Part shown: positions 20,969-31,200 of the stretch, piece by piece
How the letters are laid out: every line of letters begins with the position of its first letter
Position numbering within the stretch: the first letter of the stretch is position 1
Source: HK-STAS-PATE-36 sp964565615
GTDB taxonomy: Bacteria; Patescibacteriota; Saccharimonadia; Saccharimonadales; JAGQNJ01
Reading direction: 5' to 3'
DNA: 34,129 nt
NCBI GenBank assembly: GCA_964565615.1
Contig: CAZMFO010000006.1
Location: forward strand, 1-34,129
Made by a program: the position numbers and the translations under genes
Notes under the pieces: generated by a model
The model's input: only the letters and a program-made list of their open reading frames with translations
Told to the model about the DNA's origin: nothing
Databases searched by the model: none

Positions 20969-23056
20969 CTACTTGGTGTTTTTGGCGACTATTGCTTCGG
21001 CTACATGACCGGGTACATCTGCATAATGATCTAGTTCCATACTAGAGCTGGCGCGTCCTTGAGTCATTGAGCGAAGATTGGTGGTATAGCCAAACATCTC
21101 TCCAAGAGGCACAAAGGCGGTAATCTCTTTAATACCTGTTGTTAGATCTTCCATAGATTCAATACGGCCCCGCTTGCTGTTTAGGTCACCAATCACATCA
21201 CCCATAAAGTCTTCTGGCGTTACCACTACCACCTTCATTATTGGTTCTAGAAGTACGGGATTCGCCTGCTTAACACCTTGTTGTAAAGCCATAGAGCCTG
21301 CAATTTTAAAAGCCATTTCGCTGGAGTCAACATCGTGGTAACTACCGTCGTAAAGCTCTGCCTTAATATCAACAACTGGATAACCCGCCAAAACTCCGTT
21401 AGCCATTGCTTCTTCAATACCTGACTTGACAGGATTAATGTACTCTGCCGGCACAACACCACCTTTTATTGAGTTGATAAACTCAAAACCTTTACCTGCC
21501 TCGTTTTGCGATAAGCGAAGCCAGACATGTCCATACTGCCCTCGACCGCCACTTTGACGAATAAACTTACCCTCTACCTCTACGGCATCTTTGCGGATCG
21601 TTTCTCGGTAAGCTACCTGTGGTTGACCAATGTTAGCCTCAACACTAAACTCTAGCTTCATTCTATCTACCAGAATTTCTAGATGCAACTCGCCCATTCC
21701 CCTAATGATTGTCTGCCCAGTTTCGTCATCTACATGCACTCTAAAGGTCGGATCTTCTTCTGCCAAGCGTTGCAAGGCAAGACTCATCTTTTCTTGATCG
21801 CTTTTAGTCTTCGGCTCAATGGCAATAGAAACCGGTGGCTCTGGGAAGGTAATAGATTCTAAAATAATTGGGTTACCCTGATCACACAAAGTATTTCCTG
21901 TAGTAGTACCCTTTAAGCCAACAATAGCGGCGATATCTCCGGCGGAGACTTCTGTAATGTCTTCTCTTTTATCTGCCTGCATACGCACTAATCGGCCAAT
22001 GCGCTCCTTTTGCCCAGTAGAACTGTTGAACACATAAGATCCAGCCTCAAGCTTGCCCGAATAAACACGCACAAAACAAAGCTTTCCAACAAAAGGATCA
22101 GTAGCAATCTTAAAGGCAATACCTGCCATCGCTCCAGATTCTTCTGGTTTTCGCTCAATTTCCTCATCCGTCTTAGGATGAGTTCCCCAAACCGATCCAC
22201 GATCGACAGGAGATGGCAAAAAGTCATTCACGGCGTCAAGAAGCTTTTCAACAATCACGCCACGACCATCACCACCAGTAACAGCGAAGAACTTTCCAGT
22301 CAGCACGGCTGTTCGAACTGCCTGCTTAATCTCTTCGGTACTTAGACCCTCTTCGCCAACCTCAAAGAATTTTTCTAGCATTGCCTCGTCTTCGGCTACA
22401 GCATTTTCAATCAGCAAACTGCGATATTTTTTAGCCTTATCTAGCATATCGGCTGGGACTTCACCCTCAACTAGCTCACTATCAGTAAAATCTTTGTAGG
22501 TGTAGGCCTTCATTGTGATCAAGTCAACAACACCGTTGATGCTTTGCTCAAAACCAATTGGCAAATGAATTGGGAAGGCGTGTTTATTCAAGCGATTATG
22601 AATACTGTCCAAGCTTTTATAAAAATCACCACCAGTTTGATTAATCTTATTAATAAAACAAAGTCGTGGTACACCATATTTATCAGCCTGACGCCAGACT
22701 GTTTCTGACTGACTCTCTACACCCATTTTGCCGTCAAATACCGTAACGGCGCCATCTAGCACTCGCAATGATCGCTCTACTTCTGCCGTAAAGTCAATAT
22801 GCCCTGGAGTATCAATAATGTTAATCTTATGATCCTTCCAGTAACAAGTAACCGCAGCGGAAGTAATTGTTATGCCTCGTTCGCGCTCTTGGGTCATCCA
22901 GTCAGTAGTCGTTTCACCCTCATGAACAGCACCGATTTTGTGCTTCAAACCTGTTCTAAACAAAATCCCTTCAGTTGTAGTAGTTTTGCCGGCATCAATA
23001 TGAGCAATGATGCCTATGTTTCTATATTTACTTAGTTCTATCTTTTTCTCTGCCAT
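20969..23056 (-). CDS. fusA: Elongation factor G with altered G4 and G5 motifs
   Basis: EF-G (695 residues) drives tRNA-mRNA translocation and ribosome recycling. Most of it is canonical: AHIDAGKTTTTE (G1), RGITITSAA (G2), DTPGHIDF (G3), a domain III QTIIRGMGELHLEILVDRMK, and domain IV QSGGRGQYGHV with the tip HDVDSSEMAFKIAGSMA. The guanine-recognition motifs differ: NKxD reads NKIN (136-139, codon AAT at 22640-22642), and the G5 GSA reads GGD (261-263). Both are checked at codon level. Specificity for GTP could be kept by the G5 Asp, or may be changed. A strong AGGAGG precedes the ATG; the upstream neighbour is an unknown 102-residue gene. Confidence 0.98.
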   Translation of the reverse strand: MAEKKIELSKYRNIGIIAHIDAGKTTTTEGILFRTGLKHKIGAVHEGETTTDWMTQERERGITITSAAVTCYWKDHKINIIDTPGHIDFTAEVERSLRVLDGAVTVFDGKMGVESQSETVWRQADKYGVPRLCFINKINQTGGDFYKSLDSIHNRLNKHAFPIHLPIGFEQSINGVVDLITMKAYTYKDFTDSELVEGEVPADMLDKAKKYRSLLIENAVAEDEAMLEKFFEVGEEGLSTEEIKQAVRTAVLTGKFFAVTGGDGRGVIVEKLLDAVNDFLPSPVDRGSVWGTHPKTDEEIERKPEESGAMAGIAFKIATDPFVGKLCFVRVYSGKLEAGSYVFNSSTGQKERIGRLVRMQADKREDITEVSAGDIAAIVGLKGTTTGNTLCDQGNPIILESITFPEPPVSIAIEPKTKSDQEKMSLALQRLAEEDPTFRVHVDDETGQTIIRGMGELHLEILVDRMKLEFSVEANIGQPQVAYRETIRKDAVEVEGKFIRQSGGRGQYGHVWLRLSQNEAGKGFEFINSIKGGVVPAEYINPVKSGIEEAMANGVLAGYPVVDIKAELYDGSYHDVDSSEMAFKIAGSMALQQGVKQANPVLLEPIMKVVVVTPEDFMGDVIGDLNSKRGRIESMEDLTTGIKEITAFVPLGEMFGYTTNLRSMTQGRASSSMELDHYADVPGHVAEAIVAKNTK

Positions 23057-23065
23057 TGTTCCTCC

Positions 23066-23374
23066 TTATTTAAATGCACCAAATTCATTAGTATAATGTC
23101 GAGCGACAATCACAGCACCGCCTATGATGTCAAATGCTTGTTCTGGTGTTTCTGCTATTTGCACCAAACGCTCGCAAGAACGAGCAAACGATTTTGGTGC
23201 ATTAGAAACATCAGGATTTTTCGGATTACGCCTGAAAACATCTGTTAATACCCGCTCGCCTAGGTATCTGACTTCCTCGGGAGAGTGTTTTGCCAGTATT
23301 TCTGCTTGAACTTCAGGCGTCAACTGTAAACTGAGCATATCTCGTTGCTTATCAGGTAACTCAGGGCTACGCAT
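23066..23374 (-). CDS. Hypothetical protein, 102 residues, inside the str cluster
   Basis: This gene is inserted between rpsG and fusA, which are usually adjacent. It starts three bases after the rpsG stop and ends nine bases before fusA, so it is almost certainly co-transcribed and co-translated. The product looks soluble and mostly helical, with many charged residues: LTPEVQAEILAKHSPEEVRY, then RSCERLVQIAETPEQAFDII and GGAVIVARHYTNEFG. There is no signal or membrane segment, and I do not recognise a family. Placement suggests a role linked to translation, which is inference only. Confidence 0.8.
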   Translation of the reverse strand: MRSPELPDKQRDMLSLQLTPEVQAEILAKHSPEEVRYLGERVLTDVFRRNPKNPDVSNAPKSFARSCERLVQIAETPEQAFDIIGGAVIVARHYTNEFGAFK

Positions 23375-23377
23375 ATT

Positions 23378-23854
23378 TTATCTCGCAAAGTGGGCAAAAG
23401 CACGGTTGGCTTCGGCCATTTTGTGAGTATCCTCTTTTTTCTTAACCGCAGAGCCAGTGTTATTATAGGCATCTACTAACTCTAACGCAATTCGGTCTTC
23501 CATACTCATACCACTTCTGGCACGAGAAGCTTGAACAAACCACATAATAGTCAAGTGTTGTTGGCGTTGACCTTTTACCTCAAAAGGGATCTGATAGTTA
23601 GCACCACCAACACGACGCGAACGAGTTTCTAGGCTTGGTTGGATATTCTTCAATGCTTGCTCAAAAACATCTAAGGGATTCTTGATTTTTAGTTTGTCGG
23701 CAGATTTTTGCATTCCACCATAAACTAGCCTTTCGGCAATTTGTTTCTTACCATTGACCATCACCCTATTGATTACTTTTTGTACTTGCACGCTGTTGTA
23801 CAGGCGATCTGGTTGAATATCACGAACTAGACTCTTGGTTTTCTTCCTGGGCAT
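23378..23854 (-). CDS. rpsG: 30S ribosomal protein uS7
   Basis: Protein S7 (158 residues) starts assembly of the small-subunit head and contacts E-site tRNA; in E. coli it represses the str operon. Markers are INRVMVNGKKQIAERLVYGG, then PLDVFEQALKNIQPSLETRS, RRVGGANYQIPFEVKGQRQQ and KKKEDTHKMAEANRAFAHFA. It lies two bases after rpsL. The N-terminal arm is Lys/Arg-rich as usual. Confidence 0.98.
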   Translation of the reverse strand: MPRKKTKSLVRDIQPDRLYNSVQVQKVINRVMVNGKKQIAERLVYGGMQKSADKLKIKNPLDVFEQALKNIQPSLETRSRRVGGANYQIPFEVKGQRQQHLTIMWFVQASRARSGMSMEDRIALELVDAYNNTGSAVKKKEDTHKMAEANRAFAHFAR

Positions 23855-23856
23855 AA

Positions 23857-24270
23857 TTATTTACCTGCTTTCTTGGTACCGTACTTTGAACGGCCTTGTT
23901 TGCGGTTTTCAACACCCTGCAGGTCCAACGCACCACGCACAATATGGTATCGCACACCCGGAAGGTCTTTTACTCGACCACCCCGAATCATTACGACAGC
24001 GTGTTCTTGTAGATTATGACCCTCACCACCGATGTATGCCCAGACCTCATAGCCATTTTGCAAACGAACACGAGCCACCTTTCTAAGCGCAGAGTTTGGT
24101 TTTTTTGGTGTTTTAGTAGTAACCTTAACACAAACTCCTCGCTTAAAAGGTGATGGTTTTTCGTAATTAGTCGTTTTTAGGTTATTCACCACACGATGAA
24201 GAGCAGGTGATTTTGATTTCTTGGTAACCCTAGTGCGGGGTTTGCGCACTAACTGATTGATTGTCGGCAT
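23857..24270 (-). CDS. rpsL: 30S ribosomal protein uS12
   Basis: Protein S12 (137 residues) guards decoding at the A site. TINQLVRKPRTRVTKKSKSP, then RGVCVKVTTKTPKKPNSALR, KVARVRLQNGYEVWAYIGGE and RGGRVKDLPGVRYHIVRGAL are visible. The lysines in KKPNSAL and RVKDLPG, where changes give streptomycin resistance in other bacteria, are wild type. It is first in the str cluster, with AAAGGAG before the ATG and a promoter upstream (24353-24381). Confidence 0.98.
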   Translation of the reverse strand: MPTINQLVRKPRTRVTKKSKSPALHRVVNNLKTTNYEKPSPFKRGVCVKVTTKTPKKPNSALRKVARVRLQNGYEVWAYIGGEGHNLQEHAVVMIRGGRVKDLPGVRYHIVRGALDLQGVENRKQGRSKYGTKKAGK

Positions 24271-24352
24271 TAATTCTCCTTTGCTAGTTGTAATCTACCG
24301 CAACACTGCAAATGCCAAATGCAGAGGCTCGGACTACTTAATTAACTATGCC

Positions 24353-24381
24353 ATTTTACCAGATGAACAAGCAATTGACAA
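24353..24381 (-). promoter_or_regulatory. Promoter of the str cluster (rpsL)
   Basis: On the minus strand TTGTCA (24381-24376) and TAAAAT (24358-24353) are spaced by 17 bases, each one mismatch from consensus. The predicted leader to rpsL is about 75 bases and contains a CTGCA/TGCAG stem (24306-24324). Confidence 0.78.
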
Positions 24382-24413
24382 ACAAAAACTTTCCAAGACT
24401 CTATAGTCGCTTC

Positions 24414-27400
24414 TTATTCAATACTGTCCTCAACAGATAGTTGACCATAACCTGTTCCGACAGGAATTTTACGCCCCAAAATAACATTTTCTTTAAGCCC
24501 ATATAGCTTGTCAACCTTACCGCTGGTTGCTGCCGATATCAAAACCCTAGTAGTGTCCTGGAAGCTAGCGGCACTCAAGAATGACTCTGTAGAGAGCGAC
24601 GCTTTAGTAATTCCCAGCAATAACTGACTGAACTGAACAGGTTGTTTTCCTGCCTTCTGAAGCTTTTCGTTTGCTTCTTGAACAGCTATTTTGCTGACGA
24701 TATCTCCTGTTACAAAATCGCTATCACCAATATCTTCAATCTGTACACGGCTAAACATCTGACGAACCACAATCTCAAGGTGCTTATCTGAAATGTCTTG
24801 ACCCTGGGAAGCAAAAATCTTCAAGATTTCGTTCATAATGTAGCGTTGAGTTGCCTCTACCCCCTGCAAACGCATTAGCTCATGCAGATTGATTGACCCA
24901 TTAGTTAGCCTTTGCCCAGCAACAATTTCCTCGCCATCTTTGACGACTAATTGCTTGTACCCTGGTATCTGGTAACTAACGACAGCTTGATCGTTGGGGG
25001 TGATGAAAATAGCACTCTTGGTAACCTTAGCCTTGCCCGCAACTGGTGCAATAAGAGGGTTAGCGCCTTCTTCTTCGGAAGCAATGACATCGCCAACATT
25101 GACTTCTGTATTGGATTTGATGTGAGCCTTTCGTCCCGACAGAGGATACTCAACAGGCTCATCAGACTTAGCCTTAACCTCTACTACATAGTGGTCGCCT
25201 TCTTCACGAACTCGTACAGTACCTGATATATCAGAAAGGTAAGCTTGACCCTTCGGTGTTCTTACTTCAAATAGTTCTTCCACGCGAGGTAAACCTTGTG
25301 TTATATCATCAGCTGCCGCAGACCCACCACCGTGATACGCACGAAGAGTCAACTGTGTACCCGGTTCACCTATTGACTGTGCAGCAATTACTCCAATTGG
25401 ATGATGACCAGAAACTAGCAATCCTGTTGCCGGATCAAGTCCGTAAGATTTGCGAGGGACACCCTTTGCTGATAATGCCGAGAGTGCACTCATTATCTTA
25501 ATACCATCTAGCGACTTATCCTCTTCAATCTTTTGGGCAATTTCTCTGGTTATTAGTTGACCTTTTTTAACAATTGAGCCTACTGTCTCGGCAGTAAAAC
25601 GACCTTCTAGCCTAGAGGCATAAGTAGTTCCGATTTCTTCAGCGTCGGAACGATTCAAAGCAAAGCCCGGATCATCTTGATCGGAATCATCCTCTATAGT
25701 AAAGACATCTTGTGCGACATCAACCAGTCTTCGAGTCAGGTAACCAGAATCAGCGGTCTTAAGAGCTGTATCAATCATAGTTTTTCGAGTACCTCGGGTA
25801 GAAGTAAAGTATTCTAGTGATGTTAGACCCGCCTTGTAGCCAGATTTAATAGGCAACTCAATTGCTCGGCCGGTTGTATCCATAGACACACCTAGCATAC
25901 CTACGGCGTTCTTTACTTGCCCGATGTTTCCTCGAGCCCCAGACACAACAGCCGTAGCCATCGCACTGTCCTCATCAGCAAATTGCTTACTTAAGGCGTC
26001 CTGGACTTTGGCGTCAATTTTTAGCCAGTTTTCTACCGTATGCCGATAACGCTCTTCTTCAGAAATAAATCCTTGGTCATATTGCTCACTAATTAAAGCA
26101 GTCTTATCATCTCCCTCTTCAATAATAGAGGCCAGACTTTCAACATCTCTAAAGTCATCCATACCTAAAGACAAACCAGATTTAGTAGCATACTCAAAAC
26201 CAATCTCCTTTAGATCGTCGGCTATCTGGGCAGTCTGAGCTTGACCATAAGCTTTGTAGATCTCTGCCAGAACAGAATTAAGCATTTTCTTAGTCATCGT
26301 CGCATTTTGGAAGGGAAAATCTTCTGGGAGGATCTCGTTAAATAAGAGTCTTCCGACTGTAGTCTGGCAGTTGCTTCCTCTAAAAGGCACAGAAACATAA
26401 CTTTGTAAGCTAAGCTCACCTGCATCAAACGCCATAATAACTTCTGACATATCGCCGTAAGAGTGAATCTTTTTCTCAAGACCGGGTCGTTCGTAGGTCA
26501 AGTAGTAACAACCTAGGACGATGTCTTGCTCAATATGCAAAATTGGCGAACCATCTGCTGGCTTTAGTAAGTTTTTGTTGGCGGCCATTATTTCTCGGGC
26601 TTCCTTTTGTGCTTCTTCTGACAACGGTAGATGAACAGCCATTTGGTCGCCATCAAAATCGGCATTAAATCCTTTACATACTAAGGGATGTAGCTGAATA
26701 GCCTTCCCTTCAATCAAAATTGGCTGAAAGGCCTGAACGCTCAAACGGTGCAAAGAAGGTGCTCGGTTAAGTAAGACATACTTTCCGGTAATCGCCTCGT
26801 CAAGCGCGTCCCAAACAGGTGTTTCACCAGCCTCAATCATACGAGTGGCCGAACGAATATTGTGGGCATAATCGTTAGCTATCAAATTTCCGATAACAAA
26901 TGGCTTAAATAATTCTAGAGCCATCATTTTTGGTAAACCGCACTCGTCTATTGATAATTCTGGGCCAGCAACAATAACAGATCGCCCAGAATAATCTACA
27001 CGCTTACCCAGTAAGTTTTGACGAAAACGCCCCTGTTTACCCTTGAGCATATCACTCAATGATTTTAGTCGGCGTCTTTGTCCAGTCGCGGCAACCGCAC
27101 GGCCAGATCTTGCACTACCATTGTCAATTAATGCGTCCACAGCTTCTTGAAGCATCCGTTGCTCGTTTCGACAAATAACTTCGGGGGCATTTAGGTCTAT
27201 CAACTTCTTTAGACGATTATTGCGATTGATGACCCTTCTATAGAGGTCGTTCATATCGCTTGTAGCAAACCGTCCACCTGTTAGTTGAACCATCGGTCTT
27301 AGATCAGGAGGGATAACTGGCAGTACAGATAAACACATTGAACCGGGCTTGATACCTGCTAGGTCCATACTCTCCAGAAGACGCAAACGCTTCATTAGTT

Positions 27401-28214
27401 TCTTTTTTCGTTGACCTTTAGCTTCATCGGCTTCTTTTGTAAGCTGGCCTATTAGCTTCTTTAAATCTATTTCGTCAAGCAACTCTTTAATGGCCGATCC
27501 GCCCATACCGACAGTTATAACATCAACCAAGTCATCTGGCAGATTATAATAATCATTCTCTGATAACAGACTAAGTTTTACCAGTGATTCGGCTTGAGCC
27601 TTATAAGCTTCAAATGCCGAAACAACTTCTTCTAGCTCTTTTGTCTGCATTTCGGCCAATGCTTTAACATTAGCATCCTCTTGTTGAGCCTCTGCCTCGT
27701 AGCGAGCTCGTACTGCTTCTTGCGCCGAAACAAACTCGGCCTCTTTATCTGCCAATAATTGATCTCTCTTCTTCTCATCAACAGATTTAATAATAAAGCT
27801 GGCAAAATAAGTAACATGCTCAAGACTTTTAACAGTCATACCAAGCAACAAGCCGATGGCGCTTGGCGTTCCACGCAAAAACCAAATGTGAGCTACCGGA
27901 CTTGCCAACATTATATGGCCCATTCGTTCACGACGAACAATGCTTCGGGTAACTAGTTCTCCATTTTTATCAACTGCGGCTTCGCGGGATCTTACGCCTT
28001 TGTATTTTGTATCGTGAGGATTGATGTCCTTCACTGGTCCAAATATACGCTCGCAAAATAGCCCATCTCGTTCTGGTTTTTGGGTTCTATAGTTGATAGT
28101 TTCTGGCTTTGTAACTTCACCATAAGACCAATCAAGAATATCATCGCTCCCAGCAACCGCTAAGCGAACAGCATCAAAATCAGCAATTGTTGGCCCATTA
28201 GAATAGTGTCTCAT
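24414..28214 (-). CDS. rpoC: RNA polymerase beta-prime subunit, both zinc sites lost
   Basis: This 1266-residue subunit forms the catalytic centre with beta. The Mg-binding NADFDGD is exact at 517-523, and the bridge-helix/trigger-loop region shows GVIAAQSIGEPGTQLTLRAY followed by the catalytic-site His961. A coiled-coil segment spans about 146-215. The N-terminal zinc ribbon normally has four Cys between FGPVKD and RSxVRRERMGH; here that stretch (61-91) has none. The second zinc site, normally Cys-rich just before GLDPATG-like sequence, is also Cys-free (909-922). It overlaps rpoB by one base (TAATG). Confidence 0.98.
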   Translation of the reverse strand: MRHYSNGPTIADFDAVRLAVAGSDDILDWSYGEVTKPETINYRTQKPERDGLFCERIFGPVKDINPHDTKYKGVRSREAAVDKNGELVTRSIVRRERMGHIMLASPVAHIWFLRGTPSAIGLLLGMTVKSLEHVTYFASFIIKSVDEKKRDQLLADKEAEFVSAQEAVRARYEAEAQQEDANVKALAEMQTKELEEVVSAFEAYKAQAESLVKLSLLSENDYYNLPDDLVDVITVGMGGSAIKELLDEIDLKKLIGQLTKEADEAKGQRKKKLMKRLRLLESMDLAGIKPGSMCLSVLPVIPPDLRPMVQLTGGRFATSDMNDLYRRVINRNNRLKKLIDLNAPEVICRNEQRMLQEAVDALIDNGSARSGRAVAATGQRRRLKSLSDMLKGKQGRFRQNLLGKRVDYSGRSVIVAGPELSIDECGLPKMMALELFKPFVIGNLIANDYAHNIRSATRMIEAGETPVWDALDEAITGKYVLLNRAPSLHRLSVQAFQPILIEGKAIQLHPLVCKGFNADFDGDQMAVHLPLSEEAQKEAREIMAANKNLLKPADGSPILHIEQDIVLGCYYLTYERPGLEKKIHSYGDMSEVIMAFDAGELSLQSYVSVPFRGSNCQTTVGRLLFNEILPEDFPFQNATMTKKMLNSVLAEIYKAYGQAQTAQIADDLKEIGFEYATKSGLSLGMDDFRDVESLASIIEEGDDKTALISEQYDQGFISEEERYRHTVENWLKIDAKVQDALSKQFADEDSAMATAVVSGARGNIGQVKNAVGMLGVSMDTTGRAIELPIKSGYKAGLTSLEYFTSTRGTRKTMIDTALKTADSGYLTRRLVDVAQDVFTIEDDSDQDDPGFALNRSDAEEIGTTYASRLEGRFTAETVGSIVKKGQLITREIAQKIEEDKSLDGIKIMSALSALSAKGVPRKSYGLDPATGLLVSGHHPIGVIAAQSIGEPGTQLTLRAYHGGGSAAADDITQGLPRVEELFEVRTPKGQAYLSDISGTVRVREEGDHYVVEVKAKSDEPVEYPLSGRKAHIKSNTEVNVGDVIASEEEGANPLIAPVAGKAKVTKSAIFITPNDQAVVSYQIPGYKQLVVKDGEEIVAGQRLTNGSINLHELMRLQGVEATQRYIMNEILKIFASQGQDISDKHLEIVVRQMFSRVQIEDIGDSDFVTGDIVSKIAVQEANEKLQKAGKQPVQFSQLLLGITKASLSTESFLSAASFQDTTRVLISAATSGKVDKLYGLKENVILGRKIPVGTGYGQLSVEDSIE

Positions 28215-31200
28215 TATTTTGCCTCCTCGTTTTCTTCTATTTGTACTTCGTCTTCGCTAGCATCAGCAATAACTCCAGCGTGGACTTGGTCGTCCAGCTC
28301 CATCAAATCAAACTCATCAACACCATCTTCGGCTGTTAGATCAACATCAGAAATCTCTGGCATCGGAACATCAACATCTGATTGGTTGGTAGCCTCGTCC
28401 TTGATGTTCTCGGCTAATACATCTTCTGCGTCTATAGCTTTATCTGGCAACATAAGGTCAACCTTAAGCCCTAGCCCCTGAAGCTCCTTTACTAAGACAT
28501 TAAAGCTCTCTGGTACTTTAGGTCCAATAATTGGGGTTTTTTTGATGATAGATTCGTAAGCTTTTGATCGACCATAGACATCATCTGACTTAATGGTCAG
28601 CATCTCTTGCAAAGTATTGGCGGCACCGTAGGCTTCAAGTGCCCAGACTTCCATTTCTCCAAATCGCTGACCACCGTTTTGTGCTTTTCCACCTAGTGGT
28701 TGTTGGGTAACCATAGTGTACGGTCCGGTTGATCGAGCATGAATCTTATCAACAATCATATGGTTTAGCTTAATCATATACAAGCTACCGACAGTTGTGC
28801 GCTCTAAAAACGCCTCGCCTGTTCGACCATCATAAAGTTGTTGCTTGCCGTCTTTAGGCAAGCCGGCTTCACTCAGTAAATCCTGAATTTTTTCTATCGG
28901 TACGCCATCAAAAGATGGAGACGCCACATACAAGCCCAAAGCTCGGGCCGCCATTCCTAAGTGGGTTTCAAATAGTTGCCCAATGTTCATACGGCTTGGC
29001 ACGCCAAGTGGATTCAAAATGATATCAATCGGGGTGCCGTCCTCCATAAATGGCATATCTTCTACTGGCAAAACGCGCGCAATGACGCCCTTATTACCAT
29101 GACGACCACCCAACTTATCACCGACAGCAATTTTACGCATTTGAGCCACAAACACCTGTATCTGCATCAATACTCCAGCCTTGAGCTCGTGGCCGTTTTC
29201 TCTACTAAAGACTTTAACGCCAACCACCTTACCGTGCTTACCATTACTCATTCGCTGAGAAGTGTCGCGAACATCTTTAGCCTTTTCGCCAAAAATTGCC
29301 CTAAGTAATCTTTCCTCGCTTGATAGTTCTTGCTCGCCTTTGGGGGTAATTTTACCTACTAATATGTCTCCCGGATGAACATCAGCACCAATAGTCACAA
29401 TGCCATCTTCGTCTAGATGTCTTAGTGCTTCGTCAGAAACATTAGGGATATCTCTTGTAATAATTTCTGGCCCAAGCTTTGTTTCGCGAACTTCGGTCAT
29501 ATAGTCAACAATATGAATTGATGTAAGAGTGTCGTCTTCTACTAATTTGCGCGAAATAATAATGGCATCCTCAAAATTATAGCCCGACCAAGGCATAAAA
29601 GCGGCAACCAAATCTTTACCAAGAGCTAATTCACCACCATCAATTGACATTCCCTCAATAATAGGGTCGCCAATTTTTAGCTTATCACCACGATTAACCA
29701 CTACTTTTTGATTTATCGATGAGCCCTCGTTACTACGAACGAAATGTTGAGGATTATAGGTTACCTTGCCGGTTTTGGAGTATTTTACAACCACCTCGTC
29801 TGCCGAAGCCTTAACAACCTCTCCGTCTTCAATGGCCTGAACTAATTGACCAGTGTTGCTGGCAACAACACCTTCTAGCCCAGTACCAACTAGAGGGCGC
29901 CTAGGCTGAACAAGCGGAACAGCCTGTCGTTGTTGGTTACTACCCATCAAACTACGATAAACAAAGTTCTTCTCAATAAATGGAATTAACCCAGCACTAG
30001 AACCGATAATCTGCCGTCGTGAAGCATCCATATGGGTAACTTCGTACGAATCGACCTCACCAGAAACTAAACAATTACGAGCCGAAACTCGCTCGTTAAC
30101 AAAGTATCCGGAGCTATCAACCTCTTCGTTGGAGCCAGCAATGATGGCCTGTTCTTCTTCTGAAGCATCCAAATAGACAATCTTGTCAGTTACCTTAGCT
30201 TTAACTGGCCATGTCAATCTGGTCTTCACCTTTGCAAGCTTAGACGCGTCAGCAGAGGTAACTTGCTTACCAGCTTTAACCAATACCTTGCCATTTTCGT
30301 CCTCTAAATCTTGGCTGGCAAAGTGACCAGAGGCATCTTTTGCACTAACTGCATTAATTACTTTTATGTAAGGGGTTTCAATAAAACCGTATTCATTTAT
30401 CTGGGCATAGAGTCCGAGATTAAGCACCAGACCAATGTTGGCACCTTCTGGCGTTTCAACGGCACATATTCGTCCATAATGAGTAGCATGAGCATCTCGA
30501 ACCTCAAAACCAGCTCGCTCGCGAGATAAACCACCAGGCCCCATTGAGCTTAACCGTCTCTTGGCAGCTAATTCGCTTAAAGGATTGATCTGATCCATAA
30601 ATTGCGAAAGTTGTGAGCTAGCAAAAAACTCTCGCACCGCTGCGACAATTGGCCTAGCATTTACTAGTTGACCGGGTGTCACCGTTTCTATCTCGCACAT
30701 ACTCATTCGATCTTTGGTATTACGCTCCATCCGCAGTAATCCAACTCTAAACTGTCGTTGTACTAGCTCTCCGACTAGTTTTACTCGCCTGTTAGCTAAT
30801 GAATCTATGTCGTCCGCTGGCTCTTGTGTATTATTGAGCCTAATTATCTCGGCAATTATGGCAATTAAGTCATCTAGACGCATAACACGATTTTCTACAG
30901 TATTAGCAACATCTAAGTTAAGCCGTTTATTGAGTTTGTACCGTCCAACGCGACTAAAGTCAAAACGCTTATAGTTATAGAACATATTTTCTATTAGACT
31001 ACGAGCGTTATCAACTGTGGCTAGGTCTCCCGGCCGTAATTTTCTGAAGACCTCAATTAATGCTTCGTTTGTGCCTTTGGCAGGGTCCTTTTCTAGAGTA
31101 GCATCTAAGTAACTAACTTTACCTTGATCAATATGAGCAAGTGCTTCTCTAATTTTTGCTTCAGTCATTCCGAGCGCTCTAAGCAAGCTGGTTACGGCTA

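Noticed and set aside
24382..24413. Terminator after rpoC
   Set aside because: Only a four-pair GACT/AGTC stem is seen and the T-rich run is distant and interrupted, so I do not call it.
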